Below, one piece after another: positions 50,426 through 62,989 of a DNA stretch of 64,000 bases (position 1 is the stretch's first letter; every line of letters starts with the position of its first letter). Below the pieces are notes generated by a model. The model did no database searches, was not told the origin of the DNA, and saw only the letters and a program-made list of their open reading frames with translations. A program made the translations under genes and the position numbers. The DNA is from Solen grandis (Eukaryota > Mollusca > Bivalvia > Adapedonta > Solenidae). The stretch is taken from NCBI GenBank assembly GCA_021229015.1, contig CM037782.1, forward strand, positions 45,511,040-45,575,039. The letters are read 5' to 3'.

Positions 50426-51991
50426 TTGAGAATGCTGATATCAGTTTGATATCAGAGGACTGTAAAATACGGTCACGTGCTCTAGCAGCTATAAGCACAG
50501 AAAGCACATCGTTATCCTAATCCAGCCATCATTAAATTATAATATCATGGTCTTTCAATTGCTTTAAAAGACTTTCAGTGCAGATGCAAGCTTCTATCAA
50601 CTTTGAGTTACAGGCTCTTTTTGCTCAAAGTCTATAAAGGCTTGCATTTACTATAAGAATTTACGGACCATGATTATATTCTAATGATGGATCGATTACC
50701 TGAATCCTCATTGGGGCTTGCTTTTAACGTAGTTAAACTATAAGAATTGCTTAGAGAGGGATTACAGAGAACAGAGAGAGAGACAGACAGACAGACCGAT
50801 AGACAGACAGACAGAGATCGAATGACGATCATGACTAATCCCATAAACCATCCCGTAAATAATTAATGTCTTGCCCCTATGCCCACGCATTGCATCGATT
50901 GGCCGTATCTTGGCAAGGTAGCTTTGGATTTTTTTTTCAGACCTTTTCTACCCTGGCAAAAGTTCCTTAATATTGATATACATACCTGCATCTAAATGCA
51001 TGTACATATTACATATGTGTGTCATCATATATATTAATAAACATGTAGTACAATATACTGTTCAAATACATATGAGGACAAAATATGATCAACACATACA
51101 TATAACATTCTAGGTCCAGCATACAGGTCTTCTGGTTTCTCTTTCTCTCCGCTTGTATGTCAGAATAGAAGTGGAACATATAATATATAATTGCTTAGGA
51201 TATATTTTTTGCTTGTTAATCATTGTGCTGATGATATATATGTCTTGATATCTAATAATATTAAACAGGCAACCAATTAAAATATATTTGACAAAATCGC
51301 AATTTAATTCTATATGCCAAGTATAAATTAATTTAACAATTTAATTAAGAGCGTAAATTACGGTTCATTGTTTGAATCATTAACCACATTTAATCACACT
51401 CTAGATATCGATTATATATATATAAGATATGTATCTTCGATCAACACATGGCCCTATCAGAACATATGCTATGCACTAAGTGATGTTATCTAGTCACTCT
51501 GCGTGCATGTCATTGGTCTAGCTTCTTATCCTATAAACTTGCGGTCAATAGATCACGAAAGTCTCCGGGAATATAAATGGATCTATTCTACATGTATATA
51601 ATTTTAACAAAATGGTGTGTCATATCTTCGAAATTGCAAGGTACTGTATGAGTAGCTAAATAATAGAATAATATTATACTCCCAGTGTCATTTTATCACA
51701 ATAGAATTACTTTGTTACAATTGATACCATCTTTATTAATTTAAACGCAGATGTCACGTCCTATCCGTCCGTCATTAAATTGCAACGTACGTTGAACCCG
51801 AGGTTATGTTACACTGAACGCCAGACTCTTGTCCGCTAGTTTTGACCTAGTTTCAGAGCATCAGACAGTATTGAACTCGTTTGGTCGCTTACCTCCCTTT
51901 GTTTGGTTCAAGGTGCTTGTTCGCTGCGACAGACTTGATATATGAAAACACAAGAGAAGGGCACTAGCAGAATATACCGGCTTCAAGCAAA

Positions 51992-53777
51992 ATGGTTGTT
52001 ATATGTAATGGGATTAGGATGAATCGCAAGGTTTGTTGACATTTTCTTTTCCTTCGATCCGTTTCTCTTTATCTAGCAGTAGACAAAATAATATATGCCG
52101 GCTAAAAGCAAGGGAGATAATAATTCAAATATGATCACGCGTTTGGGTGATGCTGTGCATCGCATAGTATTGTGTTCATACAAAATAAAAATTTCCACAA
52201 CACGGACACCACACGGAAGAAAACACTGTCATCCTAAGATAAATTAAGATAATCAAATGAAAACCTACTTCAGTTATGTATATAGCTAGATCTAATACAT
52301 CGAATTATTGCACATATTTACTTTTTTTAAATTGAATTACCATTTTATGGTTTAAGACTTTGTAACAAGGCAAAAAAAAGTGTTTGTTTACACTAACATC
52401 TCCGAAAAAAAATATGGTCGGTAGATCTGCAAAACTTTTTGTTTTTATTTTTAACTTTTTTTTTTAGGTATTAAACATTCATTATATAATATTGAACTAG
52501 GGATGTAGATCAGGTGGATCATCTACAGACTAATAAACGCATTGGTTTTTTCTAAAACAAATAAATCCTTGTATTTGACAATGCTCAGCGATGTCGGTCT
52601 AAACACGAACATTTCTGAAAATGATTGATTTTGATTGTTGTATTGCTACAATTAAGTAACACTTTGGGTAGGATTTATTGATTTTGCCAAGCGATGTCTG
52701 CATGGAGGTATCGTCTGCTACATTTGAAACATCTGCCAAACAGTATCATAACATCAGCTTGTGTGCCTTTTCGTGCCCACTTATCGTTAATGTAATTAAA
52801 CTATACTCCTTCACTTAATTTCCTCCACGAGAGAGAGAGATAGAGATAGATAATTTATGAATTAATTCCAAAAAAATACTTATTTATATAACGTATAAAA
52901 ATCTTTGTTTATTCATTCTCTCTCTCTTATCTCAAGGATGTTGTTGACATATTTACCTGTGTACATGTATATGTATATACATGTATGTATTTTAGATAGC
53001 CGCGTGTTCTTCCTGGATACGTTGCCTAGCAACATTTTCCCAGTGGACCAAGGCGCCAAAACTCACAACGCAGACGACAGTGGTGAACAAGAATGTGCAT
53101 ATCACGGAGGTTGTGTCCGACTGTACGCAGCCACGCCCCCTGGTTCTGCTGTTGGGATGGCTTTTTGCCAAACCCTCACACCTGAAGAAATACAGCGACC
53201 TTTATAATCAACAAGGATTCGATGTAATAACAGTACAGGTATTTTTTTTGTGCCCTTTGGGGTTAATTGAATATTTGTATGAGATGCTTTTCTCAGTAAG
53301 GTATGTTAATTGACATCGATCGTGTTTTCCCTTTCTTATAGGTCAAACGGAAACAAATTGGGGAAGAGTTAAGGCAGTGGTAGGGTAATGAGGTGGGCTA
53401 TCTTTGCCGAAAGTGATACATGTTGCTGATAAAGACAGGAAATGAATACTTCAGTCCTAACTATTGTATATTTTTCACAACAATCACCAAACTAATAATT
53501 AAGGTTATCCTCCCATCATTAAACTGTGAACATGGTCCATCAAGCGTTCGTTGGAATCTAATTTAAGTAAATGCAAACGTATATAGACTTTAAGCCAAAG
53601 AGCCTGTAACAATGGTGCATCTGCACTGTAGGGGTTTAAAGCATTTAAAGGATCATGATCATAATTTAACGATAGATGGATTACCTTAAATAGAATCAAT
53701 GTAAGATAATTAATTGGTGTCATGATATCTTAAATTCTAAAAAAAAAAAAGACGTTATATATTTTCTCTATTTTTTT

Positions 53778-53816
<39 letters not shown>

Positions 53817-54959
53817 AGTATTTCTACATCGCACTCGTCCAGCTGTTTATATACGGCTACTATCTGACTGTAAATTCTATTCGATGAAAAAAAAAATACT
53901 TGTAGCCTATGTAACACAGTGGCATCTGGTATAACGTATGAAATATCTCCATTATTCAACCGTGAAACCCCGTCAAAATGTGAATACAGCTTTGGAAAAA
54001 AAGAGAAGAAAAAAATTTAACGAAGGTTTCTTGTCTATTTCATTATCTCATGCTACCTTGAAAATGATTCTTTGAAAAGTGATGTTATTCAGCATTTGAT
54101 TCATTTAAAGTTATATGAACTACGACATATATAGGCATATAGTAAGATAATCTATATCTACATGTATTTCAAAGTCCTGCACATAGTATAGACATTTTTC
54201 ATCAGTTCTGTATATTTGACTTTGCCCTTTTCTCAGAGTTACATTTTATTTTTGTATGAAATCAAAGATTTTATTCAGTGCCATATTTTGCCACTCAAGG
54301 TTCAAATAGGACAAGCCTTAATGCCAAAACGAGTCCAACTAATGACCCGTGGTGTTCTCGACCTTTGCATGGTGGGAGACCGGAAGTTCCAGCCAATTAT
54401 TGTACACGGGTTTTCGGCAGGAGGATACCTCTGGGGAGAGATGCTGACGTCACTGACTGATTACCCGGACCACTATGGACAGGTAGAGGAAAGGTTATAC
54501 GGACAATTACTGGATAGTCCCGTAGACTTTTACGGCATACCGAAGGGCTTTTCAAGAGCCATAACCGATAACACAAAAATCAGCGAACAAATTCAGACCA
54601 CGGTCGAATGGCTCCTGCAAAGTTACATGAATCTATTTAAAAATGGGGTAACGAGGGACTATATCAGAGCCTCCGACTCGTTTAGGGAAAATCGTTTTAA
54701 GTTGCCAACGAAATTTTTATACTCACTTAGTGACCCAATTTGTGATCCTGACGAAATCGAAAGAGTGGCCAGAAATTGGCGGTCGAAAGGCATCGATGCG
54801 GAAACGGAATTCTGGGAATCTGCCCGCCACGTGAGCATGTACATGAAGTACCCGGAAGAGTACACAAAGTCAGTCTTGGACTTTATATGGCGCACTGGCA
54901 TCAGGAGACACGATCCCATGAAGAGCCTGCTGGCTGACACGGCAGAGATTTCCGCATAA
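51992..54959 (+). CDS. TMEM53: TMEM53-like DUF829 alpha/beta-hydrolase (three exons)
   Basis: Exons 51992-52030, 52996-53238 and 54300-54959 are all phase 0 and give 313 aa. Exon 2 contains RPLVLLLGWLFAKPSHLKKY and GFDVITVQ, characteristic of the family's N-terminal strand. Exon 3 begins VQIGQALMPKR and carries the nucleophile elbow HGFSAGGYLWGE (S133), the acid site YSLSDPICDPD (D239) and ARHVSMYMKYPEEY (H271), a complete Ser-Asp-His set. Vertebrate TMEM53 is a nuclear-envelope protein of ~277 aa with unclear enzymatic activity; the present length is close. Exon 1 (13 codons, ATGGTTGTTATATG) is the least certain: it was chosen because an in-frame TAG sits directly before the exon 2 acceptor, so the start must lie upstream, and this short ORF ends in AAG|GTTTGT in the right phase. 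A 36 bp poly-G tract lies in intron 2. Confidence 0.85.
53780..53815 (+). repeat. Poly-G tract of 36 bases
   Basis: An unbroken run of 36 G follows a T-rich stretch in intron 2 of the TMEM53-like gene. Runs this long are rare and hard to sequence; its length is uncertain. Confidence 0.9.
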
Positions 54960-55260
54960 ATAGGCATTCTGTTGGCAGTGCAGGCAGCTTCTTTCTGGAG
55001 CGAACTACTGGAAACTAGTCAAACATGTTAACTTTGCTCATCTTTTTTGTATGGCCAGTGCATTTACTTTCTTTGCGCAGAAATATCTTGTGTTCTAGTG
55101 ATCAAAAGCACAAATGACAACTATAAGCTGTATTTTTCTTCTATTTTTTTTGTATAATTGTATCTACGTCGAAATGTTTTCGAACACTTGGATAGTATAC
55201 CATATATTTAGCCAATTCGATTGACAAAACATGAAGAAAATCTTGACAAGGCATTTTTCA

Positions 55261-56153
55261 TTTTTAGCTCATCTAAGCACTTGTGCTCGGGTGAGCTTTT
55301 GTGATCGCCTTTTGTCCGTCGTGCGTCGTCCGTCGTCAACAATTGCTTGTGAACACTCTAGAGGCCACAGTTTTGGCCCAGTCTTCATAAAATTTGGCCA
55401 GGATGTTTGTCTACATGATATCTCAGATGAGTTCGAAATTGGGTCACATGGGGTCAAAAACTAGGTCACCAGAGAAAATCTTAGAAAAACCTTGCGAACA
55501 CTCTAGATGCCACAGTTTTAGCCCAATCGTCATGAAAAATGGTCAGGGTGTTTATCTACATAATATCTTGGATGAGTTCGAAAATGGGTAATGTGGGGTC
55601 AAAAACTAGGTCACCAGGTCAAATCTTAGAAAAACCTTGTGAACACTCTACAGGCCACAGCTTTGGCCCAATCTTAATAAATTTTGGTCAGGATGTTTGT
55701 CTACATGATATCTTGCATGATTTTGAAATTGGGTCATGTGGGGTCAAAAACTAGGTCATCAGGTAAAATCTAAGATAAACCTTGTGAATTCTCTACAGGC
55801 CACAGTTTTGCCCAGTCTTCAATAGATTTGGTCAGGATGTTTGTCTAATTGATATATATTGGATGAGTTCGAAAATGAGTCACATGGGGTCAGAAACTAG
55901 GTCACCAGGTCAAATCTTAGATAAATCTTGTGAACACTCTAGAGGCCTACATTTTTGCCCCAGTCTTCATTAAACTTGATATGAATGATGACTGCATGAA
56001 TTCCCAGTTGAGTGCAAATTCTGGTAGGATCAATATGTAGGTCACTTAGTCAAATGTTAGAAAAACACTTTAGATGCCACATTTTTTGTCATTATGCCTA
56101 ACACAGCCATCTTACTCAGGTGAGCGACACAGGGCCATCTTGGCCCTCTTGTT
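55261..56153 (+). mobile_element. H1 element with ~150 bp tandem units
   Basis: Starts TTTTTAGCTCATCTAAGCAC with an inverted GCACTTGTGC, has about five units with GTGAACACTCTAGAGGCCAC and GGGGTCAAAAACTAGGTCAC, and ends CTCAGGTGAGCG, AGGGCCATCTTGGCCCTCTT. It lies ~300 bp downstream of the TMEM53-like stop codon. Confidence 0.8.
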
Positions 56154-56155
56154 TT

Positions 56156-56893
56156 TTTAGCTCACCAGAGCACTATGTGCAGATGTTTTTTTGGTAACCC
56201 TCTACCAAGATAGCTAAAATTATTCCGATCCGTAAAAAAAACAAAAAAAAAAACATGGCCGCCAGGGGCGGGGCTAATTTTTCCTTTAATGTTTAAAGTG
56301 AAAACTTTAAACGACATCTCCTCTGAAACTGCTGGACAGAATTTAAATGAACTTGGCAGGGATGATCCTTGGTTGAATCTTCACAAAACTTGCAAAAATA
56401 AATCGATCAATGCAGAACTCTGGTTGCCATGGCAATGGAAAGAAAAAATTGTGAAAACTTTAAAAATCAACTCTTTCACAGCTATTGGTCAGATTTCAAT
56501 ATGTTTTAATACAGATGTTTTTTGCGTAACCCTCTACCAAAATTGCTAAAATTATTCCGATCCGTAAAAAAACCATGGCCGCCAGGGGCGGGGCTAATTT
56601 GCCTTTAATGTTTAAAGTGAAAACTTTAAACGACATCTCCTCTGAAACTGCTGGACAGAATTTGATTAAACTTGGATGATCCTTGGATGAACCTTCACAA
56701 AATTTGCAAAAATAAACTTGATCCATGTAGAACTCTGGTTGCCATGGCAACGGAAAGAAAAAAAAGAAGAAAACTTTGAAAATCATCTCCTTCAAAACTA
56801 CTGGCCAGATTTCAGTATGTTTTAGTATAGATGTTTCTTGGGTAACCCTATACTCAGGTGAGCGTTCCAGGACCTCTATGGCCCTCTTGTTTA
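56156..56893 (+). mobile_element. Degenerate H1 element abutting the previous one
   Basis: Begins TTTTTAGCTCACCAGAGCAC immediately after the previous element's CTTGTT end. It carries the ~320 bp units of the 29605-30931 type (CATGGCCGCCAGGGGCGGGG, CTCTGGTTGCCATGGCAA) and ends CTCAGGTGAGCG, TGGCCCTCTTGTTT. Head-to-tail adjacency with a different subfamily suggests insertion at the T-rich end of the first copy. Confidence 0.7.
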
Positions 56894-56899
56894 AACAAT

Positions 56900-58985
56900 G
56901 ACCATTCCATACAATATTTTTTTCTCCCTCAAGCAATGCACCTTTTTCGGTTTTTGTGGTGAAAATGTAAGTTCCTGATCTGCTCTCTAATTTCAGTTCA
57001 CAACTAGGTCAACTGCTCACAAGCAATGTCACAAACACAAGTTGTTTTCGTGTGTAGGTCAGCTGTGAGTCACATGATATCCCGATGTTTTTAATGGATA
57101 CTCGGATGATTGAATTTCCAATCGTTGGTTGTAAAATAGAAAACACAAATGACACTTATACATGTTTAATGTAATTTGCAGTAATGTTAAAGGTGTAAAT
57201 ATAGCTACTAGTGTTTTAAACAATTTTATTATAATTTGTGTAAATTATGGACACCCGTTAAATTGTTTTCGTTTTGTACATTACTTCTATATGTATCAGT
57301 CATTTTGTTTTCTGTTTATGAGAGAGCTGTTTGTATAAGGCGTAATAAAAAAGTTACTTGTTTCCATTAACCTGACCGACCCTATTTTTTATACCGACCC
57401 TAGACTTTTTTTCGTAGTTTTCGGGTTATTACGGTTGGAATACGCTATTTTTCGTCAATTCCTCTAAAGAATAAGGTAAAAATGGAAGAAAGTTTAAAAA
57501 AAAGTTTTGACGACCTACCGACCCTATTTTTTTTCGGCGATGTTAGTCGAAACAAACAACTCTTTTTTTCGCCTGACCTCGCCTTCCTCTGGAAGGTAGT
57601 CGCTGATGACGTCAGTATGTGTCTGTCCACTCTCTTACACATGCCTTACATTACGTTACATTAGATTGGTGTCTGTCACTGAGAGGCATGTTTTTGCTTA
57701 TATTGCACTAAACACCGACTTTCGCCCTTGATTCTTTTTAACATTATTAATTTCCCAGTTTTTGGAATAATCCATAATTTCTTATGTGGTTTTGATATAT
57801 GTCTCTGCACTATGTGCGGATATTTTCAATTTTGCTTGTTTTTTTATTTCCGTATCTTTGATTAATATTTTTCTTCTACTCATGTTCACCATTTAAATGT
57901 TATTTCACGTCATCTCTTCACAATTTTCTGTATGTAAAGTTTCTTGTTATATATCATAATAAATGGCTTAAGTCATTAATAACAATCCATTTACAGTTTA
58001 AAAATTTTTCACAGGTGTTTTAAAATATGTCCACATGGTAGTGAAAATAATATGAATCGAAGAAATTGGACAGTTAACAAATGAGTACCGTTTAATACGT
58101 TAACACTAAATCACTGACAAAAAAAAAAGAAAGAAAAGAAAAAAAAAACAGCAACAAAAACATATCTATTGTAGTTTGAAGCACCTTTTAAAAGTCTTAA
58201 AGTTTCGATTCTTATTGAAGCCCGATTATATCTCAAACATTTTAGCAGACAGCTTGTTTTGTTTATGATTAAATTGAATTTCTACTCATTTGTGTGCGTT
58301 TAATATATTCCATTGGTAATACAATCTTTTACATAATTATGTAAAAAAACAACAACAAAAACACACATACACAAACATGTATATGAAAAACACTTGAATT
58401 TTGTGTAGATAGTCTAGTATGTAAAATATAACAATTATTCACATGACGCCAAACCACGTCAAAATAAATGTACATGTCGGTTTGACCAATGAAAAGATGC
58501 ACAAAGCTCCGAATAGCGAATGCACGAGTGCCTATTTATAAATTTTATCTATAAATCAGACAGTAGGCCCAACCACCGAGTACCAAAGCAAAACGACTCC
58601 TAAATAACTGAATAGGGTGATCCAAATAGAGTAAAAGTTTGTTACGATAAATCAAAAGTTCTATTCATTAGTGGCAATTGACATATTAACTATACAATAT
58701 ACGTGCAAAAAAGAACGGAAAGTTAACGTTTCTGGTTCGTGACTTTATTAACACTAAAATATATGTTGTTATACACATTCTTACGCAATTGGACTGATGT
58801 ACACTGAGACGTGCTCAAGTAATATTCATTTATGCATGCTTCTCGGGTTATCCAGTCGAAAATGATTAACATGGCAGACTACAGTTATCTCAGTAAATAA
58901 GTCTTTGAATGATTGTAAAAATGTTAATTTAATTTTCATATTAACATTTAAAAATAAGCACCAAGTCATAGTTACTGTTTAAAAT
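56900..58985. other. Intergenic, nothing firmly recognised
   Basis: AT-rich sequence without identifiable exons. CCGACCCTATTTTTTATACC at ~57377 and ACCGACCCTATTTTTTTTCG at ~57517 form a short direct repeat. An A-rich tract lies at ~58120-58160. Confidence 0.4.
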
Positions 58986-58989
58986 AAAA

Positions 58990-59244
58990 CCTGGCTCGAA
59001 TTCCACCAACAATTCTTTGCGCTAAGTAAAACTTAAATACTTAAGGGAGAACTTCACCAATCTTGTTTCACTTAGAAAAAATACCCAAATATTTCATTTC
59101 TTAACAATCATTGTTTTTAAGGTAACAATTCATTTCAGTATAGTCATGCACTTATATATTTCATAAAATAGTAATGTGTATCTACCTAGTTTAAAAATTT
59201 AAGTATTACTTAGCGCTAAGTATTGTTGGTGGAATTCGAGCCTG
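58990..59244. mobile_element. MITE of ~255 bp with GGCTCGAATTCCACCAACAAT ends
   Basis: CTGGCTCGAATTCCACCAAC at the left matches the reverse complement of GTTGGTGGAATTCGAGCC at the right, continuing through GCGCTAAGTAA. The inverted repeats exceed 35 bp with a few mismatches. A degenerate relative lies at ~62990-63285. Confidence 0.8.
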
Positions 59245-59645
59245 ATATGTTCATTGCAACATACAACTACAGTCGTCGTAAAATACATACATGTGTATAA
59301 GTTAGTGTGATCAGTCTACTAGATCTATAATCTTTATATCTTTACAACCATCTTGAACTTTAAATGAAAGGAGGTATACTTCAGATAAATAATTCATTAA
59401 AAACATATGTATATCGTTTTATGGCATTCATACTTGGCATAACTAAGCATAATTTAAACAAAAAGAAACAGCCCGATTATCTTTTTATGCATATAAGATA
59501 GGTGTGCATTTTTCAAACACGGGTACATTACTTACAATATATACACACTTCATTATCTCGTGTCCTTATTTTGCCTTTCGATACCTAGCGGTAAATAAAA
59601 AAAGATGAAAGTAAAAACAACTGTACCTAAAAATCCGCAAATATG

Positions 59646-60521
59646 TCATTCTAAAGTGTCTGCTGATAAACAATCATCTTCAGGTATTTCGATTGTTGAG
59701 TCATTTCTGGATCTTACAGAATTTCTTGAATTCAAACTTTCTCTCGATCCCATTCGAAGCCGGGTATAAAACGCCGGAAGTTGTATATGGCCATGACGCT
59801 GTCTCGAAATGGCTGGTTTCCATCTTTGTTCAGGTGGAATCTTATGGTATACTGGACTGAGTTGCAGGTATCCGTCTGATGTGTAATTTAAGGGCGCGAG
59901 GGTCTCTTTCAGTTCCTTAAATCGTGGGTCTTGAACACAATTAAGTAATTCCATTTGTTTTGCTTTGGCTTCTCTAAGGGTACAACTTCTACTCTGAGAA
60001 TGACATGAATATCTTGTTTTTGTCTTTTTCATTTGGGGCTCCTGCTTATTCTTTTTTCCATCCAAATAAAAAAACAAACAATTGATTGGTGGCGCTATCC
60101 GCGCATGCGTAAAAAACTTATTCACTTTCGGTTCCGGTTCCGACTCGATTACGTCGTTTGGGCCTGGAAATATTCTTGACCCGTACTTAGCTTTAAATAT
60201 TTTTTTCATTTCCTCATATTTAGTATCCCACTGTTCGTGAGCTTTTCGATTTGCGCTAAGACGATCCTGAACGGTGTATTGCGTTTTTTCGAACATTCGC
60301 TCGACTTCGTGGCGCTCTTTTCTGATGTAACCCAATTTGACGTCAAGAATGTGAGCTTGCATAGAATTCTCGTACAAAAGTACCTTGGAAACGTGAGTTT
60401 TTGGCAGAAGTCCTCTTTTCGGTTTGCCATAGTTGGGCCTTATTGTCGGAGGTCTGTGCAAATACTTCAAGTTATCTTTTTCTTTCCCGATCGGCGGGAA
60501 ATATATTTCGTCAATTTCCAT
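59646..60521 (-). CDS. Unrecognised basic protein, 291-codon open exon
   Basis: The minus-strand reading frame runs from an ATG at 60521 to a stop at 59646. The ATG is immediately preceded by CTATTTCAG, a good acceptor, so an upstream exon (5' UTR or coding) is expected. The product is basic and has no signal peptide. Visible features are MEIDEIYFPPIGKEKDNLKY at the start, a helical, charged stretch at ~70-115 (RKERHEVERMFEKTQY, AHEQWDTKYEEMKKIFKAKY), a Lys-rich segment at ~155-170, and an Arg/Ser-rich C-terminus ending in acidic residues. Length and irregular composition without stops favour a real exon over chance. No family is recognised and no function is proposed. Confidence 0.6.
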   Translation of the reverse strand: MEIDEIYFPPIGKEKDNLKYLHRPPTIRPNYGKPKRGLLPKTHVSKVLLYENSMQAHILDVKLGYIRKERHEVERMFEKTQYTVQDRLSANRKAHEQWDTKYEEMKKIFKAKYGSRIFPGPNDVIESEPEPKVNKFFTHARIAPPINCLFFYLDGKKNKQEPQMKKTKTRYSCHSQSRSCTLREAKAKQMELLNCVQDPRFKELKETLAPLNYTSDGYLQLSPVYHKIPPEQRWKPAISRQRHGHIQLPAFYTRLRMGSRESLNSRNSVRSRNDSTIEIPEDDCLSADTLE

Positions 60522-60742
60522 CTGAAATAGTGTTTTTATGAAAATAGATATGAATATTTTTTACAGTATAAAAATATTTTTTTTACGATTGTGCCAACTT
60601 TCGAAAAACAACAAAAACAAGTTATCATTATGTGTGTGGTTACTATTATTGCCAATACCATTATACCACCACCACCATCATCATCATCATCTTTATTATT
60701 ATCATTATATAGAAGAAATTATCTCCGTTGAATAAAAGCTTT

Positions 60743-60974
60743 TACTCAAAGGAAAAAGAAACGCAGGATAAACTTTTGTTTCATTTTTATATAGGAAGTA
60801 TTCGACGGTATTACAGTTTGAATTATTTTGATAAAGATTTTTTTTCAAACAAAATAAATGTTTTAGAATGAGATGGGGTCTATCATATGAGATTTATTGC
60901 AAGGTTTGGAGGTAAAAACTTGAGTCTGGCTACTACAGATTCTATTTACCCTGCGTTTCTTTTTCATTTGAGTA
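60743..60974. mobile_element. MITE of ~232 bp with AAAAAGAAACGCAGG ends
   Basis: TACTCAAAGGAAAAAGAAAC then GCAGGATA at the left matches the reverse complement of the right end (TACCCTGCGTTTCTTTTTCA, TTTGAGTA) over ~28 bp with two mismatches. TA at both outer edges suggests a TA target site. Non-coding. Confidence 0.8.
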
Positions 60975-60975
60975 T

Positions 60976-62285
60976 AATTTGTTATGGAAATATTTCATTT
61001 CTATAAAACAAAATAAACAGAAATGACATACCTGCATTGCATATATATGAACAGTTGAACTACATGTATCTGTATATCACAATTCCTAGAGACGATATAA
61101 CATGGTCAACATCCTATGTATGAAAATCGTTTTCTAAACTCAAGCGCACCTCACGGTGAAATTAATACAGGACCAAGATCCAAACCATCATATGTATCAA
61201 TCACATAATTTTATTCATTTATAAATAAGTTGCATTTCCAAGTTTTTACCGCGAGTACATTCAGAAATCGTTATCAACATTTGTGCCATACCGCCTTAAC
61301 TCCAAATACGCTCCTGTTTCATATATGGTAATATTGGATAAACAGTCACTGAAAGTATGTAATCTATAAAAGGTAAACATACCGGATTATAAGATGTATA
61401 TGATATAATGAATTTAAGTTAATCATTTATTCCAGTCAGGTCCGAGTTGACAAATAACCGGTGGATGCTTTAATGATCCTTTTCAATGTTTCCTTTCACA
61501 GAAAGTCTGTGATATATCATATAAGCAATAGGTTAATCCAAATCTTTTTATTTTCTACTTAGCAAGGCTCATATTAATTGATCGTTTCCCATCAATGTAC
61601 AATTTGGATCAATAGATGTTATATACATTTAGAAAATTGAAAACATTTTTGATATATGTAGATTTGATGGATAAGCCTTCAACTGAAAATACTCCCCCCC
61701 CCCTCCTGACTACCACCAAACACGCGCGCACCATATAAGAACAATTTATTAATTTATCTTAATGATGATTATGACTTTGATAAAGATTTGTAACATATGC
61801 AGGTATTAAGTATGTGTTTGTGTGTCTTTTAGTGTGAGTGTTTTTGTATACCTGACCTTGTGAGGTACTAATCTTGTACCTCGTGTTGTAAGTTCGGTTT
61901 TTGGTCAGTGTAACGGTTTGGATTAGGTTTACTATTTGTGGGTAGTGTTTGTGTCTGATTTGGGTTTGGGGTTGAAATAATGGTTTGTTTCAAAGTTGAA
62001 TTACATCTCGAGGTATAATATACCTCGGAAAATTATACCTCGCTATGACAACTTTCAACATACAGGTCGAGTTAAAAACCGATAATATAAAGTGGATGAT
62101 TATTATATGGAGGTTTCACAAAAAAATATATGAGTTTAAATGTGGATGTGGTCACTAAAGCGGAAAGTTCGTCAAACGGCATGTCACATAAAAAGGAAAC
62201 TTTAAGGAGCTCGTTCACAGAAGATCGGTAGAAATTCTACTCTCTCGCGTTAATGTTGGTGTGGTAAAAAAAACTCTGCAAAAAC
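60976..62285. other. Intergenic, nothing recognised
   Basis: AT-rich sequence with a poly-C tract at ~61695-61704. No exon, RNA gene or repeat end was identified. Confidence 0.4.
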
Positions 62286-62288
62286 AGG

Positions 62289-62435
62289 AAAACGCTATTT
62301 TCGTTCCGCCGCATTTCGGACCTCATGGCCTTTCACGGAGATAACCAAGGATTTCCGAATGTTTCATTAGGGTATCTTGATTATCTTGATAGAATTAAAT
62401 GGTCCAAGCGTAGCGGAACCATTACAGGGACTTAA
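62289..62435. mobile_element. Degenerate relative of the 22539-22700 MITE
   Basis: GGACCTCATGGCC, ATAACCAAGGATTTCC, TTTCATTAGGGTA and the right end TAGCGGAACCATTACAGGGA with CTTAA match the MITE at 22539-22700. The left terminal repeat is not preserved. Confidence 0.6.
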
Positions 62436-62754
62436 TATCCCGCCATCTCATCTTGTCATTATGTAATGAGAGTGTCGGATAGGAGAGGGCGTGATGCCTA
62501 TATATACCCCCCCCCCCCCCACCAATTCCTATGAAGCAAAGGTCGCATGATAATGAGCTTCCTCGCATATTTACTGGATATCCTTTTTTCCCCGCCTTTT
62601 TTAATGCTAGTGACATTAATTTTACCATGCAGGTTCGAATAAGATAAGGCAAGAAAAAATGCGAAATGTTATTAAGGAAATACAAAAAACAAAACCGGGA
62701 GTACGTAATCAATTTGTGATCCAGTGCTTCTATACATATACACTAATTCTATGT

Positions 62755-62870
62755 CCGGATAATGTAGGTTCGAATCCCGGTGTTTCTGTAAAAACAGACA
62801 TGAAGTACTAGTCCAACATGCTGTAGGTTTATGTAGATGTATTGCTCCCAATCTACATAAGTACGCGTTG
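62755..62870 (+). repeat. tRNA-derived SINE fragment
   Basis: TAGGTTCGAATCCCGG is a B-box match, followed by AAGTACTAGTCCAACATGCT and TGCTCCCAATCTACATAAGT. The middle phrase resembles that in the SINE family 2 copy at ~23970. No A-box is preserved. Confidence 0.45.
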
Positions 62871-62989
62871 TCAAACAGTAGACAATTAGTGTTTTATAAT
62901 GCAACAATTTTAAGGCAACCTGTTGGGCTTAAAAATGTCATTTGCTAACGTTTATGCTGTCAGTTTAAAAGTCAAAAGCCACGTGTATG

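Larger units (their letters stand above)
48500..51980. other. Intergenic region upstream of the TMEM53-like gene
   Basis: No exon recognised. It holds (CA)n-(TA)n at ~49713-49773, a hairpin GCTCCG-ATATG-CGGAGC followed by TCTTGTT at ~50210-50236 (a repeat 3' end), a tRNA-like A-box at ~50388-50402, and an (AGAC)n tract near 50780-50815. Confidence 0.45.

Noticed and set aside
50382..50470. Possible tRNA-Leu or tRNA-Ser gene
   Set aside because: Only the D-arm/A-box side matches. There is no B-box, anticodon arm or acceptor 3' half.
52905..53207. 100-codon plus-strand frame over exon 2 of the TMEM53-like gene
   Set aside because: It is a shadow frame; the frame giving RPLVLLLGWLFAKP joins in phase with exon 3 and matches the family.
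53768..53959. Poly-Pro minus-strand frame
   Set aside because: It is the reverse reading of the 36-base poly-G tract.
60538..60735. Plus-strand frame with a run of His
   Set aside because: It comes from a CAC/CAT trinucleotide tract; there is no gene context.
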